From NCBI GenBank assembly GCA_903642265.1, contig CAHJWN010000004.1, positions 1-64,000 on the forward strand: 64,000 bases of DNA. Reading direction: 5' to 3'. Numbering within the stretch: the first letter of the stretch is position 1; every line of letters begins with the position of its first letter. Below are positions 25,730 to 34,684 of this stretch, piece after piece. This stretch comes from Acidobacteriaceae bacterium (GTDB lineage: Bacteria; Acidobacteriota; Terriglobia; Terriglobales; Acidobacteriaceae). A program made the position numbers and the translations under genes. Under the pieces are notes generated by a model. The model ran no database searches. It was not told the DNA's origin and worked only from the letters and a program-made list of their open reading frames with translations.

Positions 25730-26386
25730 CTAGTTTGTCGCACCAACCAGTACAGGCGCGGCCACGGCGCTAATCGCGGCAATGCCAGGTAAAGGGGGAC
25801 TCATCATCGCAGCAAACGTTTGGGCGATTGCGGCGATGTCGGATGCGTGGTCGAGTGAGTTGATGATGCGGCGAGCGTTGACGTAATCCGGTGTATCGCC
25901 AGACATGTATTGGCTCAGGCGTCGACCAGTGAACCATCCTCCATGCATGCCGCCAGCCGCTATCTTGTAGGCAATGCCAGGATCGAGTGCGAGATCGGGA
26001 TTGCTGACAAGGTCAATTCCAAGCAGCGAGCCTATGTGTTGGTAGTTTGCCCGCCCGGTAATCTGGACGTATCCGCGCCCGCGAAAAAGGAAGCCATCGC
26101 CCGATTGCGTGTTGCCAAGGTTAGTGCCCAGAGGCGTTCCCACGTCGTACTTGTCGAAGTAGGATAACGAGCCGAGCTCATGAATTGGAGTGAAGGTGTG
26201 GGCGGTCTCCCACTTCACGGTGGCAAAGAGGTAGGCTAGCTCCGCCAGACTCTGCCAGGAAGCTGCATCAGCAATTACGCTGTTCAGAAGCGTGGAGACG
26301 CCGGTTGTGCTGGGCGGATTAGAGGGGGTGTAGAACGGAAGCGGAGCAAGCGAGGAAATGAAATCGCAGTCCAAACAAAATGCCAT
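25730..26386 (-). CDS. GH19-like chitinase/endolysin
   Basis: 218 residues from ATG 26386, which has a good GAGGTGAG ribosome binding site; the frame extends a further 15 codons upstream without one. The family signature FLFRGRGYVQITGRANY (residues ~99-115) is clear. VKWETAHTFTPIHE holds two glutamates (60 and 70) at the positions of the general acid and base of GH19. Members cut chitin or, in phage endolysins, peptidoglycan. No signal peptide is evident, so export would need holin-like or lytic release. It is not beside any other phage gene; a domesticated lysin or a cell-wall enzyme are both possible. Confidence 0.78.
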   Translation of the reverse strand: MAFCLDCDFISSLAPLPFYTPSNPPSTTGVSTLLNSVIADAASWQSLAELAYLFATVKWETAHTFTPIHELGSLSYFDKYDVGTPLGTNLGNTQSGDGFLFRGRGYVQITGRANYQHIGSLLGIDLVSNPDLALDPGIAYKIAAGGMHGGWFTGRRLSQYMSGDTPDYVNARRIINSLDHASDIAAIAQTFAAMMSPPLPGIAAISAVAAPVLVGATN

Positions 26387-26517
26387 GGAACTCACCTCAA
26401 GATGGAAGGAGCCGGGCCCAAGTCGGCACATTACATCCTGAGGATTTTAAAGACAACAGATTTCTTTAGTGATCTGGTAAGAACCGGCGAAAACGTCCTG
26501 ACGACCCTGGGTTCGGC

Positions 26518-27672
26518 TTAGCTGAAGATGTCCTTTACTTTGCTGAATACACTGCGTGAAGCAGGCGTGTTTTCTACTGTCATGGTCTCGCTAAGCTGCT
26601 TTAGAAGATCGCGCTGCACCTTGGTGAGCTTGCCCGGGGTTGCAACGCGGATCTCGACGATGAGGTCTCCCTTGCCATGCTCATTGAGATGGGGCACGCC
26701 CTGGTTGCGCAGCTTGATCTCTTTACCACTTTGGGTGCCTTCGGGGATCTTGATCGTCGCCGTGCCTTCAAGGGTCTGGATCTCAACCTCGGTGCCGAGC
26801 GCGGCCTGCGGAAAGGAGATTGGAACCATGCAGTGCAGATCGTCACCATCGCGCTCAAAGAACTTATGCTGTTTTACGTTGAGTACGACGTAAAGATCGC
26901 CGGTCGGGCCGCCGAACATTCCGGCATCGCCTTCACCTTGATAGCGAATACGGGTGTCCTGCTCCACGCCTGCGGGGACTTTCACCAGAATGGTGTGCTC
27001 GCGCGAGGTGCGCGTCTCACCGCGACATACATTGCATGGGTCGCTGACGATCGTGCCGGTTCCACTGCATTTGGGGCACGTGCGTGCCACCGAGAAGAAG
27101 CCCTGTTGGAAGCGCATCTGCCCCGCACCTTTGCATTGCGGACAGGTGATGGGAGCTTTGCCCTTCGCGGCGCCGGAGCCGTGGCACTCGATGCAGGCTT
27201 CCATGCGCTTGACAATGATTTCTTTCTCTTTACCGAAGACGGCCTCTTCAAACTCAAGCGTCATATCGTAGCGAAGGTCGCGCCCACGTTGGACACGCGA
27301 AGCCTTACGCTGGCCACCCATGTTAAACATTTCACCGAACAGATCGCTGAAAACGTCGCCGACATCCTGCTGACCAAAGGGGCTGCTCTGAAAGGGATTG
27401 CCGCCACCGTTACCAGCGCCTGCTCCGCCACCAAACGCAGCATGGCCGTAACGATCGTACGCGGCGCGCTTGTCAGGGTCGCTGAGAACCTGATAGGCCT
27501 CACTGCATTCTTTGAACTTCTCTTCGGCAGCCGGATCGTTCGGATTGCGATCGGGATGATACTGCATTGCGAGCTTGCGATACGCCGTTTTAAGCTCCTG
27601 GTCGGAGGCATCTCGCGAGACAGTCAATACTTCGTAGAAGTCAATCTTCGTCACGTTTGCCGTCGCACTCAT
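26518..27672 (-). CDS. dnaJ: Chaperone DnaJ
   Basis: 384 residues, type I DnaJ. It stimulates the ATPase of DnaK and delivers unfolded substrates. The J domain carries HPD at residues 39-41 (YHPDRNP), followed by a Gly/Phe-rich linker and four zinc-binding CxxCxGxG-type repeats ([32 protein letters not shown]; the last lacks the final Gly). The C-terminal substrate-binding domain ends with [14 protein letters not shown]. It is the third gene of an hrcA-grpE-dnaJ cluster. dnaK is not in this window. Confidence 0.97.
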   Translation of the reverse strand: MSATANVTKIDFYEVLTVSRDASDQELKTAYRKLAMQYHPDRNPNDPAAEEKFKECSEAYQVLSDPDKRAAYDRYGHAAFGGGAGAGNGGGNPFQSSPFGQQDVGDVFSDLFGEMFNMGGQRKASRVQRGRDLRYDMTLEFEEAVFGKEKEIIVKRMEACIECHGSGAAKGKAPITCPQCKGAGQMRFQQGFFSVARTCPKCSGTGTIVSDPCNVCRGETRTSREHTILVKVPAGVEQDTRIRYQGEGDAGMFGGPTGDLYVVLNVKQHKFFERDGDDLHCMVPISFPQAALGTEVEIQTLEGTATIKIPEGTQSGKEIKLRNQGVPHLNEHGKGDLIVEIRVATPGKLTKVQRDLLKQLSETMTVENTPASRSVFSKVKDIFS

Positions 27673-27721
27673 CTCTCAAGTCTTTCTTCTGAACTTCGTG
27701 GTGTTTCTGTTGAGCGTCAGC

Positions 27722-28411
27722 TTACGCTGAAACCTGTGCTGAATTCGAAGCGATGCGTACAAGTGCCGGACGCAAGAGCTTTTCGCGGATCTTGTAGCCG
27801 CGCCGAATCTCTTCAAGCACCTGGTGATCGGGGAACTCGGTAGTTTCGATGCTGCCCAATGCTTCATGGACTCGCGGATCGAACTGCGCACCAACTGTCT
27901 CTACCGGCTGGACCTGCAGACCTTTGAGCGCCTCTTCCATCTGTTTGAGGATAAGCTCAACACCGCCGCGTAGCTGTTCGGCTGTACCATCTGCCTTCAA
28001 CGCAAGCTGGAAGTTATCCATCACACCGAGGAACGGCTCGACCGTATTGCCGATGGTGTACTCGCGGGCATCGGCGCGTTCCTTCTGCTCGCGTTTGCGG
28101 GCGTTGTCGAACTCTGCCTGAAGGCGTGCGAGGCGGTCCAGAAGTTGGTCTTTCTCTCCGCGGAGCTGATCGAGTTGCGCAGCGGTTGCGGCAGGGATCT
28201 CTGGTGCGCTCTCGTCTCCTGCGTCCTGCACGGTACGAGCGCCTGGATTTTGATCGTATGCGCTGTCTTCTCTTAGTTCTTCCTGCATTGTGGTGTCGTT
28301 CCCTATGTTCATCGATTCCTCTTTATGGTCATCCATTTTGGTCTTATCAGGTTTTTCTATTCCGGCCCAACGAGCAACCCGGTCCCAGCTTTTTTCACGG
28401 TTTTGCGGCAC
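27722..28411 (-). CDS. grpE: Nucleotide exchange factor GrpE
   Basis: 229 residues. It releases ADP from DnaK. The long N-terminal helix (LDQLRGEKDQLLDRLARLQAEFDN..RKREQKE) and the beta-domain (GAQFDPRVHEALGSIET) are typical. The longest form uses GTG 28411 with an upstream AGGAG at good spacing; internal ATGs at 28336 and 28312 would give shorter, equally functional proteins, as the first ~60 residues are acidic and disordered. It lies 9 bp after hrcA and 49 bp before dnaJ. Confidence 0.93.
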   Translation of the reverse strand: MPQNREKSWDRVARWAGIEKPDKTKMDDHKEESMNIGNDTTMQEELREDSAYDQNPGARTVQDAGDESAPEIPAATAAQLDQLRGEKDQLLDRLARLQAEFDNARKREQKERADAREYTIGNTVEPFLGVMDNFQLALKADGTAEQLRGGVELILKQMEEALKGLQVQPVETVGAQFDPRVHEALGSIETTEFPDHQVLEEIRRGYKIREKLLRPALVRIASNSAQVSA

Positions 28412-28420
28412 AAGACTCTC

Positions 28421-29533
28421 CTATCCCGAAGGGTGCAGCATGCGGTCGAAGACCTGCGAGATGTAGCTGACGGCATTCATCGTGTTTTCGTAATGCATGC
28501 GCTTGGGTCCGATGACGCCGACTGTCCCGCGGCTTTCGCCAGCCATGCGGGCGGGTGCGGCGATCAGTACCAGGCCGGCCATCTCCGGTGCATGTTCTTC
28601 TAGATCAAAGACTACCCTTACAGACTCCTGCCGCGCATCAATATATGCATTGAGGAGATCGACCAGGCGTTGCTTCTCCTCGAGTGCGGCCAGGACGTCA
28701 CGAAGACGGGATGCATCTTGCTGGCTACCGACGACTTCGAAAGAGATGAGGTTCGCGACGCCTTCGACGTAGACGGTCTGCGTAGCCTGGGCAGCGTGGG
28801 GAACGGTGCGGCTCCAAAGCTGCTGGACCTGGTTCAAAAGTAGCTGATACTCGCTGCGCTCGCGCTCCATCATTCGTGCTATCTCGGCGCGAACGCGTTC
28901 GACGCTCCAACCGCGGAAGTTCTCGTTGAGAAAGTTGGCAGCGGTTTCAAGTTCGCGGAGCGAAAGATCGCGGTCGAGGGCGAGAACACGGTCGCGCACC
29001 ATGCCGGAACGGGTGACAACGACGGCAAGGACGCGGGCTTCGGCAAGTCGCGAAAAATGGACATGCTCCAGCATGTCGCCGTCGGCCGCGGCGGCAATAG
29101 CAACACCAACTCCGCTTGAAAGTGTGGCCAGAACGTGGGAGGTGCGCTGGAGAACGGCCTGGGTTCCGGCGAGGCCCACGAAGTTCGAATCGATCTGCGA
29201 GCGGGATGTCGCCGAGAGCATGGCGGGGGCAATGCGCGGAGTTGCGCCGGCGCTGAGCTGCTCTACGTACAGACGAAATGCCTGGGCGGTAGGGATGCGG
29301 CCGGCAGAGGTATGCGGCTGTTCAAGCAGACCGGCATCGGCGAGCTCCGCCATCTCGTTACGAATAGTGGCGGGGGAAACGCTGATTACCTTGCCCGCAC
29401 CATCGAGTACCTGTAGACGGGCGATGGTGGCCGAGCCTACGGGTTCGCCGGTGGCGATGTAGCTTTCAATGATGGCGGTGAGGATTGCACGCTGACGCGC
29501 CGTGCAATGATGTGAACGATTTGGGTCTGCCAT
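28421..29533 (-). CDS. hrcA: Heat-inducible transcription repressor HrcA
   Basis: 370 residues: an N-terminal winged helix (LTAIIESYIATGEPVGS, SPATIRNEMAELADAGLLEQPHTSAGRIPT), a dimerisation core and an inserted regulatory domain, as in the family. HrcA binds CIRCE operators upstream of groE or dnaK operons and depends on GroEL for folding. It heads the hrcA-grpE-dnaJ cluster. No standard CIRCE element is visible in its own upstream region (29534-29649), so its targets are probably elsewhere in the genome. Confidence 0.96.
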   Translation of the reverse strand: MADPNRSHHCTARQRAILTAIIESYIATGEPVGSATIARLQVLDGAGKVISVSPATIRNEMAELADAGLLEQPHTSAGRIPTAQAFRLYVEQLSAGATPRIAPAMLSATSRSQIDSNFVGLAGTQAVLQRTSHVLATLSSGVGVAIAAAADGDMLEHVHFSRLAEARVLAVVVTRSGMVRDRVLALDRDLSLRELETAANFLNENFRGWSVERVRAEIARMMERERSEYQLLLNQVQQLWSRTVPHAAQATQTVYVEGVANLISFEVVGSQQDASRLRDVLAALEEKQRLVDLLNAYIDARQESVRVVFDLEEHAPEMAGLVLIAAPARMAGESRGTVGVIGPKRMHYENTMNAVSYISQVFDRMLHPSG

Positions 29534-29649
29534 TCCTCAGCCACCTCCCTCTTACTGAGTGAGCATAAATATAAGGACGTTGCACTCACATTTAAGAATA
29601 CGACAGCCGTCAAGCACCGGGCGACGCTGCCTACCAGACAGGCTGACTT

Positions 29650-30483
29650 TTAGGTGATTTCGAGCACATCCTCGCTGCGATTTGTAATTTCGACTGCGGC
29701 GGCAGCTACTTTGCGGGCAATCCCATAAAAACCTGCAGCGATCTCAGAGTCTGGTCCGGCGAGTGAAACGGGCAAGCCGGAGTCACCACCTTTACGAATC
29801 GAGGGGTCGAGTTCGAGCGAGCCGAGGAATTCAAGGCCGAACTGGGCGGCTGTGCGCTCAGCACCGCCACTCGAGAATATGTCGATAACCTGCTGGCAGT
29901 GCGGGCAAGTAAAGTGCGACATATTTTCGACGACACCAATGACTTCTACCTTGACCTGGTGGAACATCTCGAGGGCCTTGCGGGCGTCCTGCAGGCTGAC
30001 ATCGCTGGGCGTCGAGACAACAACTGCACCCGTGAGGGGGACGGTCTGGACGAGCGAGATGACGACATCACCAGTGCCAGGGGGCAGGTCGACGATGAGG
30101 AAGTCGAGGATGCCCCATTCCACCTGCTGAAGGAATTGGCGAATGATCTGGTGAAGCATAGGCCCACGCATCACCATGGGCTTATCGCCGGGCGAGATCA
30201 GCCCGACCGAAATAAACTTTACCCCGTGCGAGAAGATCGGCTCAATGCGATTCTCGCCCACAATGTTTGGCTGACGTGTGACACCAAGCATCATCGGGAC
30301 GTTGGGACCGTAGATGTCTGCGTCAATCAAGCCAACTTTGTAGCCGAGCTTGCTGAGGGCAACGGCTAAATTGACGGCGACGGTTGTCTTTCCCACGCCA
30401 CCCTTGCCGCTGCCAACTGCGACTACGTGCGCTACGCCGGGTAGTGGCTGTGGTGCGGGCTGTCCTGCTCCCATATGTCCCAT
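29650..30483 (-). CDS. Mrp/ApbC-family P-loop ATPase, iron-sulfur carrier
   Basis: 277 residues. The deviant Walker A GSGKGGVGKTT lies near residues 24-34. GLIDADIYGPNVPMMLG, LIVDLPPGTGDVVISLVQT and the cluster-binding CPHC (in HFTCPHCQQ) match the Mrp/Nbp35 family, which carries [4Fe-4S] clusters to apoproteins as a dimer. The usual N-terminal DUF59 (MIP18-like) domain of Mrp is missing; only a short proline-rich stretch precedes the P-loop. An AGAGGA site precedes ATG 30483. The gene is between hrcA and a thioesterase, all on the minus strand, with no iron-sulfur assembly genes nearby. Confidence 0.93.
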   Translation of the reverse strand: MGHMGAGQPAPQPLPGVAHVVAVGSGKGGVGKTTVAVNLAVALSKLGYKVGLIDADIYGPNVPMMLGVTRQPNIVGENRIEPIFSHGVKFISVGLISPGDKPMVMRGPMLHQIIRQFLQQVEWGILDFLIVDLPPGTGDVVISLVQTVPLTGAVVVSTPSDVSLQDARKALEMFHQVKVEVIGVVENMSHFTCPHCQQVIDIFSSGGAERTAAQFGLEFLGSLELDPSIRKGGDSGLPVSLAGPDSEIAAGFYGIARKVAAAAVEITNRSEDVLEIT

Positions 30484-30510
30484 CTTTGATTCCTCTCGAA
30501 TTTCTCGTAC

Positions 30511-31035
30511 TTACAGATGCCAGTCGGGAGACAGTTCGCTCCGTAGTTCTTTCTTCCGCTGCGTCTCTTCGGAACGCATCTCGCGTCGTCTCGCGGCATC
30601 CTCGTACCGGCGCTTTTGGTGAACAGTCACGGGAATGACTTGTGGCACGAGGAGCTTGTTGCCTTCACGATCAACTGCGACGAAGGTCAAGTAGGCAGAC
30701 GAGACGTGTCGCAGCTTTTGCGCGCGAACATCTTCCACCATAACGCGGACGCCCACTTCCATGGATGTTCGGTAGGCGCGATTGACGCTTGCCTTGAGGA
30801 TCAGCAGTTCGCCTACTTTCACAGGAGCGACAAAGTCGAGATGGTCCATGCTGGCAGTGATGGTAATGGCGCGGGCGTGGCGCGATGCAGCCATAGCAGC
30901 AACAAGATCGATGTACTGCATCAAGCGGCCGCCAAAGAGGTTGCCGATGCCGTTCGAGTCGCTGGGGAAGACGATCTCGCTGCGCTCGGATTGTGACTCC
31001 GCAACCGTGCGGGCTGGTGGGGCGCTCTCGCTCAT
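30511..31035 (-). CDS. Acyl-CoA thioesterase, hotdog fold
   Basis: 174 residues from ATG 31035 with GGTGGA upstream; an in-frame codon at 31092 would add 19 residues but lacks support. The hotdog core has NLFGGRLMQYIDLVAAMAASRHA and MDHLDFVAPVKVGELLILKASV, typical of YciA/BACH-type acyl-CoA thioesterases, which release fatty acids from CoA in the cytoplasm and usually form hexamers. The last ~35 residues are strongly charged (RRYEDAARRREMRSEE), an extension of unknown role. It is 27 bp upstream of mrp. Confidence 0.9.
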   Translation of the reverse strand: MSESAPPARTVAESQSERSEIVFPSDSNGIGNLFGGRLMQYIDLVAAMAASRHARAITITASMDHLDFVAPVKVGELLILKASVNRAYRTSMEVGVRVMVEDVRAQKLRHVSSAYLTFVAVDREGNKLLVPQVIPVTVHQKRRYEDAARRREMRSEETQRKKELRSELSPDWHL

Positions 31036-31098
31036 TTCCACCATTCTAATTGGTGCGCTGGCTTGCCAAGACGGAGTCTGAACCCGCACCATCGTGAG

Positions 31099-31407
31099 AT
31101 GGACAAGATTGCCGCACTCAACGAAATCCTCGAACTAGACCCCGCAAACGCCTTCGCACGCTACGGCCTGGGTATGGAGCACCTGAGCCTGGGGCACCCC
31201 GATGCTGCGCTGGCAGAGTTTGCCAAGGTGATCGAGCACAATCCTGATTATGTGCCGGCGTACCAGATGTCGGCGCAGACATTAGCAAAGGGTAACCGCT
31301 CGAACGAAGCAGTCACGATCTTGCATCAAGGGCTGGCGGCAGCGGCGAGAACCGGCAATGCGCATGCGGCAAGTGAAATGCAGGGATTGCTGGACGAATT
31401 TAGCTAG
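31099..31407 (+). CDS. Small TPR protein
   Basis: 102 residues from ATG 31099. It consists of about two and a half tetratricopeptide repeats (ELDPANAFARYGLGMEHLSLGHPDAALAEFAKVIEHNPDYVPAYQMSAQTLAKGNRSNEAV), a protein-binding scaffold. No signal peptide. It is divergent from the thioesterase and 68 bp upstream of the AAA ATPase gene on the same strand, so a partnership with that ATPase is possible but unproven. Confidence 0.85.
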   Translation: MDKIAALNEILELDPANAFARYGLGMEHLSLGHPDAALAEFAKVIEHNPDYVPAYQMSAQTLAKGNRSNEAVTILHQGLAAAARTGNAHAASEMQGLLDEFS

Positions 31408-31475
31408 CAGTTGGATGGCACGCACAGCGAAGCACGCACGCATCCAACTGCCTCCGCGAACATCTATACTTAGAC

Positions 31476-33005
31476 ATGGCGACTTCCCTTCCCACGACTT
31501 TAGGCGCACTGCGCGCCAGTGAATTCACTTCAGCCCGGCTCGGCCGTTCGGTCAAGGACGAATTACGCGAAAACCTGATCGCAAAACTCCGCACCAAGGA
31601 GCCCTTGTTTCCAGGTATCGTTGGCTACCAGGACACAGTTGTCCCTCAGATCGTGAACGCAGTGCTGTCAAAACACAATTTCATCCTGCTGGGGTTGCGT
31701 GGCCAAGCAAAATCGCGAATTCTGCGCGCATTGACGACGCTACTTGACCCGCAATGCCCATACGTGGCTGGGTCGGAGCTGCGAGACAATCCGTATGCAC
31801 CGTTGTCGAAGTATTCGCGTGACCTGATTGCGAAGCATGGCGATGAGACGCCGATTGCCTGGATGACACCAAACGATCGCTACGTTGAGAAGCTGGCAAC
31901 ACCGGATGTGACCGTCGCCGACCTGGTCGGCGATATCGACCCAATCAAGGCCGCGCGTTCGAATCAGGACCTTGGGTCAGAGTTGACGATGCACTATGGT
32001 CTGCTGCCGCGCGCTAATCGCGGGATTTTTTGCATCAACGAGGTGCCAGACCTCGCGGGCAAGATCCAGGTTGCGCTCTTCAACATCATGCAGGAAGGCG
32101 ATGTACAGATCAAAGGTTACCCGGTAAGGCTGGCGCTTGATGTAGCCATTGTTTTCTCAGCCAACCCCGAGGACTACACGGCCCGCGGCAAGATCGTAAC
32201 GCCGCTAAAAGACCGTATCGGTTCAGAGATCCGCACGCACTATCCGGAGAACATCAACGAGGGCATCGCCATCACGCAGCAGGAAGCGTGGACCAAGCGC
32301 GGCGATGCAAGCGCGTTGAAGGTCGAAGTCCCGACGTACATCCGGCAGGTCGTGGAGCAGATTGCGTTCTCTGCGCGTGAGGACAAGAAGGTGGACAAGC
32401 GTTCTGGCGTTTCGCAGCGGCTCCCGATATCAACGATGGAGTTGGTCGTCTCAAATGCGGAGCGGCGAGCGCTAATTCATGGTGAAACAGTCGTGGTGCC
32501 TCGCATCGGCGACATCTACGCGGCGCTTCCGGGAATCTCCGGCAAGATCGAGCTTGAATATGAGGGCGAGATGCGGGGTGCGGACACGGTGATTCGCGAG
32601 ATCATTCGCGCATCCGTTGCGACGATCTTCGACGAGTACTTCACCGGCACGAACACGCAGCAGATTGAACAATGGTTCAATCTCGGCGGCACGGTTGCGC
32701 TGACAGACGAGTTTTCTTCTGTCACGTCACAGACAGAGTTGCAACAGATTCAAGGGCTGTTCGATAAGCTGTCGCCACTGCAGATCAACTCGAAATCAAA
32801 GCCGGAGACTGCCGTGAGTGCGGCAGAGTTTCTGCTTGAAGGCATGTACGCGCATAAGCGAATAAGCCGCAGCGAGGAGCGCAGCTTCAGTGCCGCCGAG
32901 AAGAAGCAGCGTAACAATGACGCCGCCAACTATGCCGAAAAGCTGCGCGAGCGTGAGATTGATCGCGACGACTTGAAGAACCGCACGCGCCGTGGCTTCA
33001 ACTAA
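31476..33005 (+). CDS. MoxR/magnesium chelatase-type AAA ATPase
   Basis: 509 residues. The nucleotide-binding loop is GLRGQAKS (residues 73-80, Lys79), a variant of Walker A seen in chelatase-like AAA proteins; the Walker B region reads IFCINEVPDLAGKIQ with Asn in place of the usual Asp. VALFNIMQEGDVQIKGY and FSANPEDYTARGKIVTPLKDRIGSEIRTHYP are the sensor-1 and arginine-finger region. The C-terminus is a charged helical tail. Such ATPases act with a von Willebrand A partner to remodel or load metal into target proteins. The likely partner is the VWA gene at 36456, separated by two glycosyltransferase genes. It is not a true BchI: no other tetrapyrrole gene is near. Confidence 0.88.
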   Translation: MATSLPTTLGALRASEFTSARLGRSVKDELRENLIAKLRTKEPLFPGIVGYQDTVVPQIVNAVLSKHNFILLGLRGQAKSRILRALTTLLDPQCPYVAGSELRDNPYAPLSKYSRDLIAKHGDETPIAWMTPNDRYVEKLATPDVTVADLVGDIDPIKAARSNQDLGSELTMHYGLLPRANRGIFCINEVPDLAGKIQVALFNIMQEGDVQIKGYPVRLALDVAIVFSANPEDYTARGKIVTPLKDRIGSEIRTHYPENINEGIAITQQEAWTKRGDASALKVEVPTYIRQVVEQIAFSAREDKKVDKRSGVSQRLPISTMELVVSNAERRALIHGETVVVPRIGDIYAALPGISGKIELEYEGEMRGADTVIREIIRASVATIFDEYFTGTNTQQIEQWFNLGGTVALTDEFSSVTSQTELQQIQGLFDKLSPLQINSKSKPETAVSAAEFLLEGMYAHKRISRSEERSFSAAEKKQRNNDAANYAEKLREREIDRDDLKNRTRRGFN

Positions 33006-33010
33006 GAGTC

Positions 33011-33052
33011 CCAGGTGAGTTTCTGTCGGTCGCCCGCTTGATACTCACCTGG
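33011..33052 (+). terminator. Long-loop inverted repeat after the AAA ATPase
   Basis: CCAGGTGAGT (33011-33020) and ACTCACCTGG (33043-33052) are perfect 10-bp arms with a 22-nt loop, starting 5 bp after the ATPase stop. There is no clear T-tract, so it may protect the mRNA end or bind a protein rather than end transcription. Confidence 0.35.
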
Positions 33053-33121
33053 TCGAGCGGTTCTCTATCTGCTGCGGCTCGCCTGGTTTTAGTCAGTAAA
33101 CTCCCGTAGTACCATCAGCGG

Positions 33122-34447
33122 ATGGACAGATATAAATTAGCTCTCCTGTTGGCGTTTATACCTTGCATCATTCCCCGGCTAGTGCATCTCGCGCCGCGTA
33201 TTCACATGAATGATTTCGAGGTTTACTATAGCGCCGCCGTGCTCGCTCGGCAGCACCAGGGAGCAGCCATCTATGCGGGAGCGGATAGCGGGAAAGATGC
33301 ACAGCTGGAGTGGGCCGATCCAAGCACGCCGATTGCGCTGACGGCAAAGCAGGCTGGAGTTGATAAAGTAAGACTTTATGTCTACCCACCTATTCTCGCG
33401 GACCTCCTTATTCCTTTGTCACTGGCGCCGCTCGCGGCTGCGAAGGTCGTCTGGACGATCATCAACATCTCATCCATTCTTTTGATTGTCTTTATGCTGA
33501 CCCGGATGATGGGGCTTAGTACCATCGGGCCGGGCGCATTGCTGCTCCTTCTGGGTCTTGTCTTTTCCTCGCCGGTATATTCCTGCGTGTTCTGGGGACA
33601 AGTCACCCTGCTACTGACTTTGTGCTGGATGTTTGGAATGTATGGCTACATGAAGGGATGGCGCGCAGCTTCTGCCATTGTTTTGGCACTAGCCACAGCA
33701 ATAAAACTTACCCCCATCCTTGTGCTGTTTCCAATTCTTGTGTGGAAGGACTGGAAGTGGTTACGCGCTTTCACGGTCTCACTTTTAGCCTTTTTCATCG
33801 TAATGAGCGCGATCAGCACGCCTTATGCGCTTACCGACTATTTCCTACACGTTGTTCCCTCCATGTCTCGCGGCATACCGGAGTTTGCCAATCACACGCT
33901 TGCTGCTGCAATTCAGTACCTGTATGTGGCTCTTCATGGAGTCTCAATCTTTCCGATGACCTTTCCGATTCCGGATGGTGTCGTGAAGGTTGGTAAAGCT
34001 ATATCGCTGACTGCACTCTTGTTGATTGTCATCATGCCCCTTTACCGCTGCCGCAAAAATCTCAGCCTTCGAGATCGGATCATTGCACTCGCGCTGATAG
34101 CGATGGTTTCACCTGCCATCGCGCCAGTCTCCTGGATCCATGCTTACGCCGTGTGCTATCCCGCAATCGCGCTGCTCTGGGGCGAAGCATTCGTGCGCAG
34201 AATTTCAACTTCCAAGTTGATCTTGCTTACTACCTGCTCTATTGTCTTGAACAGCATTGCGATGACAGACGTCATTGAAGGCCTGGTTCATAGCGGTTCT
34301 CATCGCGTACTCGCAAGTCTCATGATGTTTGTGACACCTTTGGCGGCGCTGGCACTTGCGTCTTCCAGATTCTACGAGATGAGATTAGACCCAATTTACG
34401 GTGGCGATGCAGTTCCTCAACCGGGCCTCATCGGCCTTCGCATGTGA
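33122..34447 (+). CDS. Polytopic membrane glycosyltransferase, GT87/DUF2029 type (copy 1)
   Basis: 441 residues with about ten membrane helices. The first periplasmic loop has NDFEVYYSAAVLARQHQGAAIY, with the acidic residue expected of GT-C enzymes, and WGQVTLLLTLCW and LATAIKLTPIL are family features. GT87 members transfer a sugar from a polyprenyl phosphate donor on the outer face of the membrane (mannose in mycobacterial examples); the sugar used here is unknown. It is closely similar along its length to the next gene (compare RYKLALLLAFIPCIIPRL with KYSVALLLAILPCVIPRL), so the two arose by tandem duplication. Both sit between the AAA ATPase and VWA genes. Confidence 0.82.
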   Translation: MDRYKLALLLAFIPCIIPRLVHLAPRIHMNDFEVYYSAAVLARQHQGAAIYAGADSGKDAQLEWADPSTPIALTAKQAGVDKVRLYVYPPILADLLIPLSLAPLAAAKVVWTIINISSILLIVFMLTRMMGLSTIGPGALLLLLGLVFSSPVYSCVFWGQVTLLLTLCWMFGMYGYMKGWRAASAIVLALATAIKLTPILVLFPILVWKDWKWLRAFTVSLLAFFIVMSAISTPYALTDYFLHVVPSMSRGIPEFANHTLAAAIQYLYVALHGVSIFPMTFPIPDGVVKVGKAISLTALLLIVIMPLYRCRKNLSLRDRIIALALIAMVSPAIAPVSWIHAYAVCYPAIALLWGEAFVRRISTSKLILLTTCSIVLNSIAMTDVIEGLVHSGSHRVLASLMMFVTPLAALALASSRFYEMRLDPIYGGDAVPQPGLIGLRM

Positions 34448-34684
34448 GGTACTCTCCTGTAGTTAGGGATAGTTAGCCGGCATCTTGAGCGATTGGTATC
34501 ATCTTCGTCCGCTGATACCTGCCGTCAGCACATTCATGGGCGTTGATTTATGAGCCGAAAATGACTCCGCAGGCGCCGCGCAATTCCGGGTAAGTCGGCT
34601 CCTCCTTCCGGCGTGCACGTCTATTATTCTGGACAGGCCAGTTTAGCTAAACGGCTCCAGCAATTGGGAGGAGTACTATCTACC

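Noticed and set aside
25730-26386. Prophage remnant suggested by the GH19-like lysin
   Set aside because: No holin, integrase, tail or capsid gene lies nearby; both neighbours are housekeeping genes.
26670-26700. TCATTGAGATGGGGCAC in dnaJ as a third copy of the palindromic repeat
   Set aside because: There is no pairing left arm, and the codons match the conserved VPHLN segment of DnaJ, so the likeness is by chance.
29534-29600. GAGTG...CACTC sequence upstream of hrcA as a CIRCE operator
   Set aside because: The order of the arms is reversed relative to CIRCE (CACTC first), the spacing is too wide, and the flanking TTAG/CTAA are missing.
31476-33005. Degenerate Walker motifs (GLRGQAKS, INEV) as a sign of an inactive ATPase
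   Set aside because: From memory these variants are usual in this chelatase-like group, and the rest of the AAA core is intact.
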